From: Mycobacterium sp. 1274761.0 | GTDB lineage: Bacteria > Actinomycetota > Actinomycetes > Mycobacteriales > Mycobacteriaceae | NCBI RefSeq assembly: GCF_001668615.1 | Contig: NZ_LZMC01000042.1 | Location: 33,621-97,620, forward strand | Direction of reading: 5' to 3' | DNA length: 64,000 nt | Part shown: one piece after another, positions 1 through 8,299 of the stretch | Layout of the letters: each line of letters begins with the position of its first letter | Numbering within the stretch: position 1 is the stretch's first letter | Notes under the pieces: model-generated | Database searches by the model: none | Seen by the model: only the letters and a program-made list of their open reading frames with translations | Told to the model about the DNA's origin: nothing | Translations under genes and position numbers: made by a program

Positions 1-2
1 TG

Positions 3-560
3 GTGCGGGTGGCCACCAACGTCTTCTCCGCCGGCCAGGAGACCACCGTGCGGTTGCTCGGCACGGCGTTGAAGGTGCTGGGCGACCATCCTGACATCCA
101 GCAGAAGCTGCGAAACGACCGTAGCCTGCTGCCGAACTTCATCGAAGAGTGCCTGCGCATCGAGAGCCCAGTCAAGGGTGACTTCCGGCTGTCGCGCGTG
201 CCGACCACCGTCGGCGACGAAGCACTGCCCGCGGGCTGCACGGTGATGGTGATCAACGGGGCGGCCAACCGCGACCCGCGTCGGTTCGACGACCCCGACA
301 CCTTCGACCCCGAGCGCAAGAACGCACGCCAGCACCTGGCCTTCGGCCGCGGCATCCACAGTTGCCCCGGTGCGCCGTTGGCCCGCGCGGAAACCCGCGT
401 CGGCCTGGAGCGGTTGCTGGACCGCACGACCGACATCCGCATCAGCGAGGCGAAACACGGCCCGGCGGGAAGTCGCCGCTACCAATACATTCCGACCTAC
501 ATCCTGCGCGGACTGACCGAACTGCACCTCGAATTCGACCTGGCAGAAGGTGATTCATGA
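3..560 (+). CDS. Cytochrome P450, C-terminal part (start lies outside the window)
   Basis: These are the last 185 residues of a P450 monooxygenase, and the reading frame is open at the left edge. Visible motifs are the I-helix oxygen-binding stretch AGQETT near the start, the K-helix ExxR (EECLR) and the heme loop FGRGIHSCPG with the axial cysteine at residue 121 of the fragment. It closely resembles the P450 at 50279-51559, sharing for example the endings KHGPAG and ILRGLTE, so the two are probably the same CYP family. The stop overlaps the next ferredoxin start by 4 bp (ATGA), which pairs this P450 with its electron donor. The substrate is unknown. Confidence 0.95.
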   Translation: MRVATNVFSAGQETTVRLLGTALKVLGDHPDIQQKLRNDRSLLPNFIEECLRIESPVKGDFRLSRVPTTVGDEALPAGCTVMVINGAANRDPRRFDDPDTFDPERKNARQHLAFGRGIHSCPGAPLARAETRVGLERLLDRTTDIRISEAKHGPAGSRRYQYIPTYILRGLTELHLEFDLAEGDS

Positions 561-748
561 AGGTCAGTGTCGACGAGGACAGGTGCCGCGGCCACGGCAT
601 GTGCCTGACGATATGTCCTGACGTATTCCACATGACCGACGACGGTTACGCCGTCGCCGATCCTGAGGAAGTGCCTGCGGGTCTCGAGGACTCCGCCAAA
701 GAGGCCATTGTGAACTGCCCCGAACAAGCCATCGTCGAAACCGATTGA
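557..748 (+). CDS. 3Fe-4S ferredoxin paired with the upstream P450
   Basis: This small ferredoxin of 63 residues carries the mycobacterial P450-ferredoxin pattern C10-xx-H13-xx-C16 and C54-P, which binds a 3Fe-4S cluster with histidine in the position of the fourth cysteine. There is an additional Cys20 just after the motif (CLTICP), which most relatives lack. It should pass electrons to the P450 with which it is translationally coupled (ATG inside the P450 stop region). A reductase is not adjacent. Confidence 0.95.
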   Translation: MKVSVDEDRCRGHGMCLTICPDVFHMTDDGYAVADPEEVPAGLEDSAKEAIVNCPEQAIVETD

Positions 749-768
749 AAGCCAGTCAAGGAGAGTCA

Positions 769-1056
769 GTGCCGAAGGGTTACGTAGTCATCACCGAGGA
801 CGTCAAGGATCCCGCCGGGATGGCCGAATACGCCAAGCTCGCAAGTCAGACGATGGCCAACGCGACGATCCTCGCGTTCGACAGCAACGTCGAACAGATC
901 GAAGGCGAGTGGCACGGCACCCAGACCGTGCTGCTGGAGTTCGAGTCGCCGGAGGCGGCCCGCGAGTGGTACAAATCCGATGCCTATCAGGAGGCCGCCA
1001 AGCTTCGGCAGGCCGCGGCCGACTGCAACGGCGCAATCCTGCACGGCCTCGGCTGA
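769..1056 (+). CDS. DUF1330-type small protein
   Basis: A 95-residue protein starting VPKGYVVITEDVKD, with the DUF1330 (dimeric alpha/beta barrel-like) features: a first beta strand, a Y-x-x-L helix region, and W-Y-K-S-x-x-Y-Q near residues 70-80. I chose GTG at 769 because AAGGAG (758-763) lies six bases before it; an earlier TTG at 745 has no ribosome site. The family has no firmly known reaction. It follows the P450-ferredoxin pair by 20 bp and is probably co-transcribed. Confidence 0.85.
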   Translation: MPKGYVVITEDVKDPAGMAEYAKLASQTMANATILAFDSNVEQIEGEWHGTQTVLLEFESPEAAREWYKSDAYQEAAKLRQAAADCNGAILHGLG

Positions 1057-1080
1057 ATTCTGTTCGAGCGCTCGCGGCCG

Positions 1081-1142
1081 CGCGAGCGTGCGCTGACTGC
1101 TGAAATTCCGCGGCGTGTCATGTGCAGACACGCACGCTCGCG
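1081..1142. terminator. Long inverted repeat between convergent genes
   Basis: A perfect 12-bp inverted repeat (CGCGAGCGTGCG at 1081-1092 and its complement at 1131-1142) encloses a 38-base loop that contains a second small hairpin (GTGTC/GACAC). It fills the gap between a rightward gene ending at 1056 and a leftward gene ending at 1144, as a bidirectional terminator would. No T-tract follows, which is common in mycobacteria. From memory, similar GCGAGCGTGCG-type elements recur in mycobacterial intergenic DNA; that part is not checked. Confidence 0.6.
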
Positions 1143-1143
1143 G

Positions 1144-2355
1144 TTATGAGCGGGGCAGCACGCGCACCGGCACACTCGACCAGCCCGCCACGTTCGACAT
1201 GGCGACCCGCTGGCACTCATCCCACAGCACCTCGTAGCGCGGCATGAAGTCGAGCAACCGCTCGAGCGCGATCGCGCTTTCCATCCGCGCCAGCGCCGCG
1301 CCCAAACAGCTGTGCACCCCGTAACCAAACCCGAGGTTCTGGGCTTCGGTGCGATCGCGGTCGATATCGAAAGTGTCTGCGTCGGTGAATGCCTCGGGAT
1401 CGCGGTTCGCCGAACCACCAAGCAGGAAAACGGGTTTTCCTGCCGGAATAGTGACACCATGCAGCGTTACATCCTTCATTGAGCGCCGCACGTTGTACTG
1501 GTTCGGCGCTTCGTACCGCAGCAGCTCCTCGACCGCAGCCGGGATCTTGCTGCGGTCGTCGAGCAACTTCTGCCACTGGTCGGGGAAGCGCGCGAAGGTC
1601 ACCGCCGCGTTGCCGACGAGCTTGGTCACGGTCTCGGCGCCTGCTCCGCCCAAAAGTGTTGCGAATCCGGCGATCTCGACGTCGTCGAGCTGCCGGGTCT
1701 CGCCGTTTGCGTCCTTGACTTCTGCGGCGATCAGCCGGCTGAACATGTCGTCTTGGGGCTCGGCTCGTCGTTCTTGAATGAGGTTGTAGTAGAACCCCAT
1801 CAATTCCACAACAGCTTGCCTGCCCTCCTCGGACATCTCGATTTGACCGGGCTCACGTCGTAGCGAAGTGTCGCCCCATTCCCTGACTTTCTGGCGGTAT
1901 TCCTCCGGCACGCCGAGCATCTGGCTGATCACGTCGACCGGGAACAAGGCGGCGAAATCCTGCACCACGTCGACGTGATCGGCGTCGGCCGTCGGCATGT
2001 AGCGGTCGATCGTCTGGGTGACCATCGGTCTCATGTTCTCGATGGCTCGGGGCGTGAAGACTTTGTTCACCAGGCTGCGCATGTGCCGGTGCTCAGGTGG
2101 GTCCATGATGATGATCATCTTCACGGGAGGCGGTTCGTTCGACTTCAACATCGCCAGGTCGAGGCCGTACGCCGACGAGTACGTTTCGAAGTCCTTGAAG
2201 GCCGCCGCGACGTCCTCGTGCCGGGACAACGCGTAGAAGTCATATTCGGAGTTGTAATAGACCGGCGCTTGTTCGCGCATGCGGCGATAAATTTCGTACG
2301 GCCCGTTGAAGAACTCCTCGGAGAACGGATCGAAGACGAGTTCGGAAGTGGTCAT
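1144..2355 (-). CDS. Cytochrome P450 (403 residues)
   Basis: A full-length P450 beginning MTTSELVFDPF. Motifs are the I-helix GGAGAETVT, ExxR as EELLRYEAP and the heme loop FGYGVHSCLG with axial Cys350. The start at 2355 overlaps the ferredoxin stop by 4 bp (ATGA); an in-frame start 33 bases upstream would invade the ferredoxin and is unlikely. It is strongly similar in layout to the P450 two genes upstream (both have DPYxxYRRMRxxAPxYY and LLDFMPRYE), so the pair looks like a duplication around a shared ferredoxin. Last gene of a leftward three-gene unit. Confidence 0.96.
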   Translation of the reverse strand: MTTSELVFDPFSEEFFNGPYEIYRRMREQAPVYYNSEYDFYALSRHEDVAAAFKDFETYSSAYGLDLAMLKSNEPPPVKMIIIMDPPEHRHMRSLVNKVFTPRAIENMRPMVTQTIDRYMPTADADHVDVVQDFAALFPVDVISQMLGVPEEYRQKVREWGDTSLRREPGQIEMSEEGRQAVVELMGFYYNLIQERRAEPQDDMFSRLIAAEVKDANGETRQLDDVEIAGFATLLGGAGAETVTKLVGNAAVTFARFPDQWQKLLDDRSKIPAAVEELLRYEAPNQYNVRRSMKDVTLHGVTIPAGKPVFLLGGSANRDPEAFTDADTFDIDRDRTEAQNLGFGYGVHSCLGAALARMESAIALERLLDFMPRYEVLWDECQRVAMSNVAGWSSVPVRVLPRS

Positions 2356-2552
2356 TCGTCTTTGATGGAGATCGCCTGCCGAGGACACTGTCGCACCGCT
2401 TCCTTTACTTGGTCTTCGTTCTCCGGCGTCACCTCGTCCTGCAGGACATGCAGATAGTCCTGGTCGTCCAGGTCGAACACTTCGGGGATGATGCCCATAC
2501 AGACCCCGTTGCTCTCACACAGCCCGAAGTCGACTTCAATTTTCTTCGTCAT
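2352..2552 (-). CDS. 3Fe-4S ferredoxin between two P450 genes
   Basis: A 66-residue ferredoxin with C12-xx-N15-xx-C18 and a late CPRQA motif. The residue in place of the fourth cysteine is asparagine, unlike the histidine of the ferredoxins at 557 and 35625. The sequence CESNGVCMG...PEVFDLDDQDY is close to what I recall of mycobacterial FdxD. Both its start and its stop overlap the neighbouring P450 genes by 4 bp, so all three are made together and this protein probably serves both P450s. Confidence 0.95.
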   Translation of the reverse strand: MTKKIEVDFGLCESNGVCMGIIPEVFDLDDQDYLHVLQDEVTPENEDQVKEAVRQCPRQAISIKDE

Positions 2553-3751
2553 CGCAAGACCCTCACCGGGACGTGCTGATAGCCGGCGACGTTCTGCATG
2601 TGCACGCGCTTCAGCCCAGCGAAGTCGAGCTCGTAGCGCGGCATGAAGTCGAGCAGGTGCTCGAGCGCGATCGTGGTTTCCAGCCGGGCCAACGCCGCGC
2701 CGAGGCAGCTGTGGATGCCGTAGCCCAGGCCGAGATGGGGCGACTGCGTCCGGTCCCGGGTGATGTCGAACGTCTCCGCGTTGTCATATGCGCGCGGGTC
2801 ACGGTTGGCGGCCGCCTTCATCAGGAACACCGGCTTGTTCGCGGGAATGGTGCCGCTGGGCACCACGGCTTCCTTGAGCGTGTAGCGCACGTTGTACTGC
2901 ACCGGACCGACATAGCGGAGCAGCTCCTCGACGGCGGCAGGCACCAGGCTGCGGTCGTCGAGCAGCATCTGCCATTGCTCGGGGTTACGCGCGAACTCGA
3001 CGACGGCGCTGCCGACCAACTTGGTGACCGTCTCGGCGCCCGCGCCACCCAGCAGCGCGAGGAAGCCGGTGATCTCGATGTCGTCGAGCTGGCGCATTTC
3101 GCCGTTCTCACCGGGAATCTCAGCGTCGATCAGCCGGCTGATCATGTCGTCCTGTGGATTCTGGCGATGCTCCTGCACCAGCCCGTAGTAGTAGATGCCG
3201 GCGTCGATGTTGGCCTGCATGTTCTCTTCGGACAGTTGGAGCTGGCCCGGCTTGACCTCCAGGCCCTTGTCGATCCAGTGCCGGACCTGCTGGCGGTACT
3301 CCTCGGGCACACCTGCCATCCGAGTGATCACCTCTACGGGGAAAGGCCCGGAGAAGTCCTGCACCACGTCGAAGTTGTCGCGGTCGACCTTGCTCAGGTA
3401 GTGCTCGACCAGTTCGACGACGGTCTCACGCTGAGACTGGATCGCCCTCGGAGTGAACGCCTTGTTGAGCAGGCTGCGCATGAACCGGTGCTCCGGAGGA
3501 TCCATGAAGATGATGGATTTCTGAAACTCGTCGCCGGACTTGACCATGTGTAGATGACAGCCGCGGGTGGACGAGAACGACTCGTGGTCCTTGAGCGCCG
3601 CAGCCACGTCCTCATGCCGGGTCAACGCGTAGAAGTCCAGCTCCTCGTCGTAGTAGATCGGAGCCTCGTCGCGCATCCGCCGATAGATGGCGTAGGGATC
3701 GTCGAAATACTCCTGCGAATACGGGTCGAACACCAGTTTTGGCTTGATCAT
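2549..3751 (-). CDS. Cytochrome P450 (400 residues), first gene of unit
   Basis: Complete P450 starting MIKPKLVFDPYSQEY. It shows I-helix GGAGAETVT, ExxR EELLRY and heme loop LGYGIHSCLG with Cys349. In the heme loop the usual leading phenylalanine is leucine (GLGYG), a mild departure. ATG at 3751 is preceded by GAGGAG (3755-3760). Its closest relative here is the P450 at 1144-2355. A palindrome 70 bp upstream (3822-3836) is a likely operator for this three-gene unit. Confidence 0.96.
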   Translation of the reverse strand: MIKPKLVFDPYSQEYFDDPYAIYRRMRDEAPIYYDEELDFYALTRHEDVAAALKDHESFSSTRGCHLHMVKSGDEFQKSIIFMDPPEHRFMRSLLNKAFTPRAIQSQRETVVELVEHYLSKVDRDNFDVVQDFSGPFPVEVITRMAGVPEEYRQQVRHWIDKGLEVKPGQLQLSEENMQANIDAGIYYYGLVQEHRQNPQDDMISRLIDAEIPGENGEMRQLDDIEITGFLALLGGAGAETVTKLVGSAVVEFARNPEQWQMLLDDRSLVPAAVEELLRYVGPVQYNVRYTLKEAVVPSGTIPANKPVFLMKAAANRDPRAYDNAETFDITRDRTQSPHLGLGYGIHSCLGAALARLETTIALEHLLDFMPRYELDFAGLKRVHMQNVAGYQHVPVRVLR

Positions 3752-3821
3752 GATCTCCTCACCTTCAGCGGGGGCCGACGCCGGGGAGCGTTACGAGAGG
3801 TGCTTGAACTGTAACTCTATC

Positions 3822-3836
3822 GGAAACGACGTTTCC
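3822..3836. promoter_or_regulatory. Perfect palindrome upstream of the P450-ferredoxin-P450 unit
   Basis: GGAAACGACGTTTCC has 7-bp arms around a single central base. It sits in the 118-bp gap between the P450 start at 3751 and the 3' end of the next leftward gene at 3870, so it can only serve the P450 unit. Size and symmetry fit a TetR-type operator; the regulator is not identified. Related 15-bp palindromes lie at 13883, 36596 and 36749. Confidence 0.5.
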
Positions 3837-3869
3837 AATACAGAGAACGACACATTCAATCGCGGTGTC

Positions 3870-4658
3870 TTATCGCGAAAGCCCGGCGTTGACAACGTCG
3901 TGCAGCGCGCCGAGATCACCGCCGAGTTCTTCGACCGTCTGACGCACCACCGCGACGTCTCTGCCGATGAAGCCCCCCACTGCGTCGTTGAACGCCGCGG
4001 CGGATCCGGCGCGCGCGATGAGGCTTAGTGCGCGGCTGCCGGCGCTGCCGTGGGTCAGCGCTTCGAGCAACGCGGGTTCGGCGACGCCCAGCAGCCCGCC
4101 CAACCGCGCGGCCTCGGCGGCGAGGCCGATCTGCGCGGCGAACAGCGCGTTGTTGATGAGCTTCACCAACCGCCCCGCGCCGGGAGGGCCGATGTGCAGG
4201 ACCGGGTCGCCGTAGGCGCATAGCACCGGGCGGGCCCTGGCCACCGCCGCGTCGCGACCACCCAGAAACACCGTGACCTCGCCCGCGGCGATGTCGTGTG
4301 GGCCGCCACTGACCGGCGCGTCGACGACCTCGACGCCGCGAACGCCGACCGCCTCCACCGTGCGTGGGCTGCCCGTCGTATGGATGACGAGCACCGCGTG
4401 CGGCGGCATTGCCTCGGTGAGGCCGTCCTCCAGACATACCTGCCGCACCTGCTCGTCGGTGAACACGCAGACGATGACGACGTCGGCAGCCTCGGCGACC
4501 GCTTCGACGGCGGTCACCGGCTGTGCGCCCAATATCGCCACGGCGTCACGCTTTTCGGGTGTGCGGCCGAGCACCCGAACGTCATGTCCGGCCTGCACGA
4601 GGCGCGCCACCATGGGACCACCCATGCGGCCCGCGCCGATGAAGCCGACGCGCGTCAT
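3870..4658 (-). CDS. NAD(P)-dependent 3-hydroxyisobutyrate dehydrogenase-like oxidoreductase
   Basis: A 262-residue beta-hydroxyacid dehydrogenase. Residues 5-13 (GFIGAGRMG) form the Rossmann dinucleotide loop, DAPVSGG (113-119) is the substrate signature, and Lys166 in VKLINN is the catalytic lysine of the family. The ATG at 4658 overlaps the upstream stop by 4 bp; longer in-frame starts run through the upstream gene in an arginine-rich reading and are rejected. Last gene of a leftward six-gene unit, and paralogous to the gene just upstream. It probably oxidises a 3-hydroxy acid or reduces a semialdehyde; substrate unknown. Confidence 0.93.
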   Translation of the reverse strand: MTRVGFIGAGRMGGPMVARLVQAGHDVRVLGRTPEKRDAVAILGAQPVTAVEAVAEAADVVIVCVFTDEQVRQVCLEDGLTEAMPPHAVLVIHTTGSPRTVEAVGVRGVEVVDAPVSGGPHDIAAGEVTVFLGGRDAAVARARPVLCAYGDPVLHIGPPGAGRLVKLINNALFAAQIGLAAEAARLGGLLGVAEPALLEALTHGSAGSRALSLIARAGSAAAFNDAVGGFIGRDVAVVRQTVEELGGDLGALHDVVNAGLSR

Positions 4659-5473
4659 CGCGGATGGTTCATCGCGTTCAGCGCGGCGTCGGCCGCAGCA
4701 AACACCACACCCTCCGGGGCGCCGGCTGCCTCGGCGATGCTCGCCGCGTGCCGGACGTCTTTGCGCAGCAACGCCCCGGCAAGCGATTCGAGCTGCTCCA
4801 GTGTTCCGCCGAAGACGGCGATGCTGCCCACCGCCTTGCTGGTGGCCGACCCGCGGGTGAGCACTTCGCACAGCCTGTCACGGGGGATGCCGAGGAACTC
4901 GCCGAGCGTCAGCGTGGAACTGGCGGCGCCGAGATTGGCGCTGAACAAGAGGTTGTTCAGGATCTTGGCGACCTGGCCGCTGCCCAGCGGGCCGAGATGC
5001 ACGACCGGGTCGGCGTAGGTCGCGAACACCGGTCGGGACCGTTGCACAGCGTCCTCATCACCGCCGACCATCACCAGCAGGGTGCCCTCCTCTGCGGCCG
5101 GTCCGCCGCCGCTCACCGGGGCATCGACGACCGAAACACCTTGCTGCGCCGCCGCTTCGCCGATTTCGGCGCAGGTGTCGGGATGCACGGTGCTGTGGAT
5201 TGCGATGATCCCACCGGATGGCAGCCCGGCCAGCACGCCCGTATCTCCGTTGACCACCTCTCTGACGTCGTCGTCGCCGACGACACAAAGGCAGACGATG
5301 TCGCTGGCGGCGGCGAGCTCGGCGGGGGATTGCGCCGTTTTCGCTCCCGTGTCGGCGAACGGTTCAAGTGTGGCGGGCCTACGCGCCCACAGCGTCAGCT
5401 CGTAACCGCCCTCGGCGATCCGCCGCGCCATCGGGGCGCCCTGGCTGCCCAGTCCGATGAAACCGACGCGCAT
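4655..5473 (-). CDS. NAD(P)-dependent 3-hydroxyisobutyrate dehydrogenase-like oxidoreductase, second copy
   Basis: A 272-residue paralogue of the downstream gene, with GFIGLGSQG at 4-12, DAPVSGGG at 118-125 and catalytic Lys170 in AKILNN. The start at 5473 uses an ATG overlapping the alpha/beta hydrolase stop (TGATG context). Two adjacent members with different substrate-facing residues suggest two successive or stereospecific steps rather than simple redundancy, but this is inference. Confidence 0.93.
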   Translation of the reverse strand: MRVGFIGLGSQGAPMARRIAEGGYELTLWARRPATLEPFADTGAKTAQSPAELAAASDIVCLCVVGDDDVREVVNGDTGVLAGLPSGGIIAIHSTVHPDTCAEIGEAAAQQGVSVVDAPVSGGGPAAEEGTLLVMVGGDEDAVQRSRPVFATYADPVVHLGPLGSGQVAKILNNLLFSANLGAASSTLTLGEFLGIPRDRLCEVLTRGSATSKAVGSIAVFGGTLEQLESLAGALLRKDVRHAASIAEAAGAPEGVVFAAADAALNAMNHPR

Positions 5474-6300
5474 CAACCCGCCTCCCGTTCCGTCTCGGTC
5501 GTGCATTTGTCGATGAAGCCCAGCACCCGCCGGTGATACTCGCCTGCGCTCCAGCCGACGCTGAGATTGTGTCCGCTGTCCGGCATTTGGTTGACCACGA
5601 CCCGCGGCGACGACGTGAACAACGCGGCGATGGCCGCGGTCGCCTCGGGCGTCGTCTCCCAGACGCGTTCGTGTTCGGCCACGCTGAACTCGACGGGCAC
5701 CCGCACCCGGCCTGCAATGTCGGGGAAGTCGCGACGCGGCCAGTTCGCGGTGACGTCGGCCTCGTAGGGGGCGCCCGGCGCCGACAGGCCACCCGTCAGC
5801 ACCTCGGGCGGGTAGAGGTCGGTGGGTTCCCATAGCAGGTCGCGCAGCCCCGCGGGACGCGACGTCGCGGTGGCCTGGCTGATGATCGCCTTGGCTTCCT
5901 CGCTGTAGCGTCGGCCGGTGCCCGACACCTCCAGCCCGAGTACGTCGGCGGCCCGCTCATCGATCGCCATGCGCAGCCCCAGCTCGCAGCCCGCCGAGTG
6001 GGCGAGCAGGAAAAGCCCAGCCCCCCAGGAACTCTCACCGACGATCCGCTCCACAGCGCCCAACGCGAAACCGACCCGCCGGGCCGGGTCTGCCATCTGG
6101 TCGTGGTAGAACGCCGACGCGCCATAACCGGGCCGGTCCAACGCGATCGCGGTGTAACCGCCTGCCGCCGCCGACCTCAGCAGCGACAGTTCGGGATGCG
6201 CCGGACAATCGAAATACGCTGCGGACGTGGCACCGCCGTGGATCGCGACGACGACCGCTTTCGGCTCCGGCACAGACGCGACCAACGCCGACATCGGCAC
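5473..6300 (-). CDS. Alpha/beta hydrolase
   Basis: About 275 residues with the oxyanion region AIHGGAT, the nucleophile elbow AHSAG and a late DSGHN histidine, giving a Ser-Asp-His hydrolase. The start is uncertain: GTG at 6300 and ATG at 6294 are the first start codons in frame, but the codons just upstream (reading PRVVLVDG) look like real N-terminal sequence of this family although no ATG, GTG or TTG precedes them. It lies between a thiolase-like gene and two dehydrogenases in one unit, so hydrolysis of an ester or CoA thioester intermediate is plausible. Confidence 0.85.
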   Translation of the reverse strand: MPMSALVASVPEPKAVVVAIHGGATSAAYFDCPAHPELSLLRSAAAGGYTAIALDRPGYGASAFYHDQMADPARRVGFALGAVERIVGESSWGAGLFLLAHSAGCELGLRMAIDERAADVLGLEVSGTGRRYSEEAKAIISQATATSRPAGLRDLLWEPTDLYPPEVLTGGLSAPGAPYEADVTANWPRRDFPDIAGRVRVPVEFSVAEHERVWETTPEATAAIAALFTSSPRVVVNQMPDSGHNLSVGWSAGEYHRRVLGFIDKCTTETEREAG

Positions 6301-6347
6301 GCCGTCGACCAGAACGACGCGTGGGCGGGGCGCGATGCTACTCAGAG

Positions 6348-8003
6348 CTATTCGTCCGTCCGCAGCAGAATCGCCCCGCTCGGCGTCAAGCCGCCACTGC
6401 TGACGACCCCGACACGGGCACCGGCGACCTGACGCTCACCCGCGTCGCCGCGCAACTGGACTACGGCCTCGTGCATCAGACCCATGCCATGCGTGCGTCC
6501 ATGCGACAACTGGCCGCCGTGGGTGTTCAGCGGGATGACGCCGTCGCGGGCGATCGCCTTGCCCCCGTCGAGGAAGTCCTTCGCTTCGCCGATCCCGCAG
6601 AAGCCCAGCCCCTCCAGCCAGGACAGGCAGTTGAACGTGAAACCGTCATACAGCTCAGCCACGTCGACATCGCTGGGCCGCAACGAGGTTCGCGTCCACA
6701 TGTGCGCGGACTGGCCGAGCACCTGCGGCTCATGGGTCAGCGTGGTCTGGTCCCAGTCGGTGCGCTCGACGATCTGCGTGCCGACCGCCTCGAACAGCAC
6801 AGGCTTGCGCGGCATGTCCTTGGCCACATCGACCGCCGACACCACCACCGCGACCGCGCCGTCGCATGGCACGTCGCAGTCATAGAGGCCGAACGGGCTG
6901 GTGATCGGCCGAGCGTTGAGGTAGTCGTCCATGGTCAGCGGGTCGCGGTAGATCGCCGTCGCATTCAACGCCGCATTGGCCCTCTGGTTCAACGCAATCC
7001 AGCCCAACGTCTCTTTGGTGGTGCCATACCGATCGAAATGGCGCTGCGCGTTCAACGCCAGCGTGTGCGCAGCCGACGTCGCCCCGAACGGCATCTGCCA
7101 GCTCGAGGTGCGCGCACCGCCTGGCGGCGCCATCTTGCCTTCCTTCATCAGCTGCTGGAAGGTGGCTTCCCACAAGGTGCGGAAGCACAGCACGTGGCGC
7201 GCCATGCCGGTGGCGATCGCCATCACGGCCGCGATCAGCGAGCCGCCGGGACCGAACGTGTCCATTCCGCCGTTGATCCACGTGGGGCGCAGACCAAGCG
7301 CACCCTCCAGCGCGCTCACCCCGCCCTCACCCATGCCCGCGATATCGAGCCCCGGATACGTTGAGAGCCCGTCGATATCGTCGAAGGTCAGCCCCGCGTC
7401 GGCGACCGCCTGCTGGCAGGCATCGATGGTCAACGAGAGCGGCGGCACCATCTGCCGCCTGCCGATCTTCGACATGCCGATACCCGTGATCGCCGCCGCA
7501 TCCTCGAACTTCTCCGTGGTGAGCATCGGCGACACATGCTTGCCGAAGTCCTGCGGCGCGATCTCGTCGACGGCCTGCGGGCCGGTCTTCTTCTCGGCGG
7601 TCGGCGTGAAGACCGGCAGCCACACGGTGCCGATCTTGTCCTCCAGCTTTTCGAAGCGCACCTCGACCGTCTGCCCGAGCTCGAGCCCGTCGGGGTCGCA
7701 GTCAACGATATTCGTGGTCAAGCGAACCCGCGGGTCCTCGATGATCGCCACCTGCGCCACCACATAGGGCGGTGGCAGATCGGGGAAACCGAAGCGGTGG
7801 TTGACGGTGAAGGCGGACAGCGTGGCCTCGCCCGAGACGTCGCGAACGCCCATGTTGCGGCCCCGGCAGTACCGGCACACCGGTTGCGGCGGGTGGATCA
7901 GCGCGTCGCAGTCCTGGCATTCCTGGATCCGGAGCACGCCGTCGGCGCCCGCAGTCCAGAAAAACTCGTTCTGCGCGTTGACTTCGGGGAGGGGCCTGCT
8001 CAC
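6348..8003 (-). CDS. DUF35 zinc-ribbon/OB-fold fused to a lipid-transfer-type thiolase
   Basis: A 551-residue fusion. Residues 1-150 are a DUF35 module with a zinc ribbon (C29, C32, C43, C46) and OB-fold. Residues from about 165 form a thiolase of the SCP-x/Ltp type with DVAELYDGF and the catalytic NTHGGQLSHG near the end. Ltp2-like thiolases, which do retro-aldol or thiolytic cleavage of side chains, usually need a separate DUF35 partner; here both are one chain. The GTG start at 8003 overlaps the ferredoxin stop by 4 bp. Likely a carbon-carbon cleavage step of the pathway. Confidence 0.92.
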   Translation of the reverse strand: MSRPLPEVNAQNEFFWTAGADGVLRIQECQDCDALIHPPQPVCRYCRGRNMGVRDVSGEATLSAFTVNHRFGFPDLPPPYVVAQVAIIEDPRVRLTTNIVDCDPDGLELGQTVEVRFEKLEDKIGTVWLPVFTPTAEKKTGPQAVDEIAPQDFGKHVSPMLTTEKFEDAAAITGIGMSKIGRRQMVPPLSLTIDACQQAVADAGLTFDDIDGLSTYPGLDIAGMGEGGVSALEGALGLRPTWINGGMDTFGPGGSLIAAVMAIATGMARHVLCFRTLWEATFQQLMKEGKMAPPGGARTSSWQMPFGATSAAHTLALNAQRHFDRYGTTKETLGWIALNQRANAALNATAIYRDPLTMDDYLNARPITSPFGLYDCDVPCDGAVAVVVSAVDVAKDMPRKPVLFEAVGTQIVERTDWDQTTLTHEPQVLGQSAHMWTRTSLRPSDVDVAELYDGFTFNCLSWLEGLGFCGIGEAKDFLDGGKAIARDGVIPLNTHGGQLSHGRTHGMGLMHEAVVQLRGDAGERQVAGARVGVVSSGGLTPSGAILLRTDE

Positions 8004-8299
8004 CGGACGAATTCCGATATCGCTTCGTTGTCGACCGTACGAGGATCGGGTTCCGGCACGTCCTGAGCTTGCGAGTGCGCGGTCCCGTCACGAGAGGGCC
8101 GGTGTCCGCCCATCTCGATGATCGCGTGCACCGGGCAGTCCAACAGCGCACGCATTACCGCGGGTTGATCCTCCGCTGGGATCGTGCCATTGCCCTCCAG
8201 CGAGGCATATCCCCAGTCGTCTAATGAAAAGTATTCCGGCGCATGCTTTGCGCACACGCCGAAGCCGTCGCATACCGTCCGGTCGAGACGAATCCTCAT
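8000..8299 (-). CDS. 3Fe-4S ferredoxin with C-terminal tail
   Basis: A 99-residue ferredoxin with C10-xx-F13-xx-C16 and a later DCPVHAI motif, so phenylalanine takes the fourth-ligand position. After the ferredoxin fold there is a polar tail of about 35 residues (GGHRPSRDGT onward) not seen in the other three ferredoxins of the window. The start at 8299 is an ATGA overlap with the NuoF-like gene, which suggests that flavoprotein reduces it. No P450 lies in this unit, so it may feed P450s encoded elsewhere in the locus. Confidence 0.9.
   Translation of the reverse strand: MRIRLDRTVCDGFGVCAKHAPEYFSLDDWGYASLEGNGTIPAEDQPAVMRALLDCPVHAIIEMGGHRPSRDGTAHSQAQDVPEPDPRTVDNEAISEFVR

Noticed and set aside
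2573..3553. Rightward 326-codon frame opposite the P450 at 2549
   Set aside because: Same shadow effect; the opposite strand encodes a complete P450 with all motifs.
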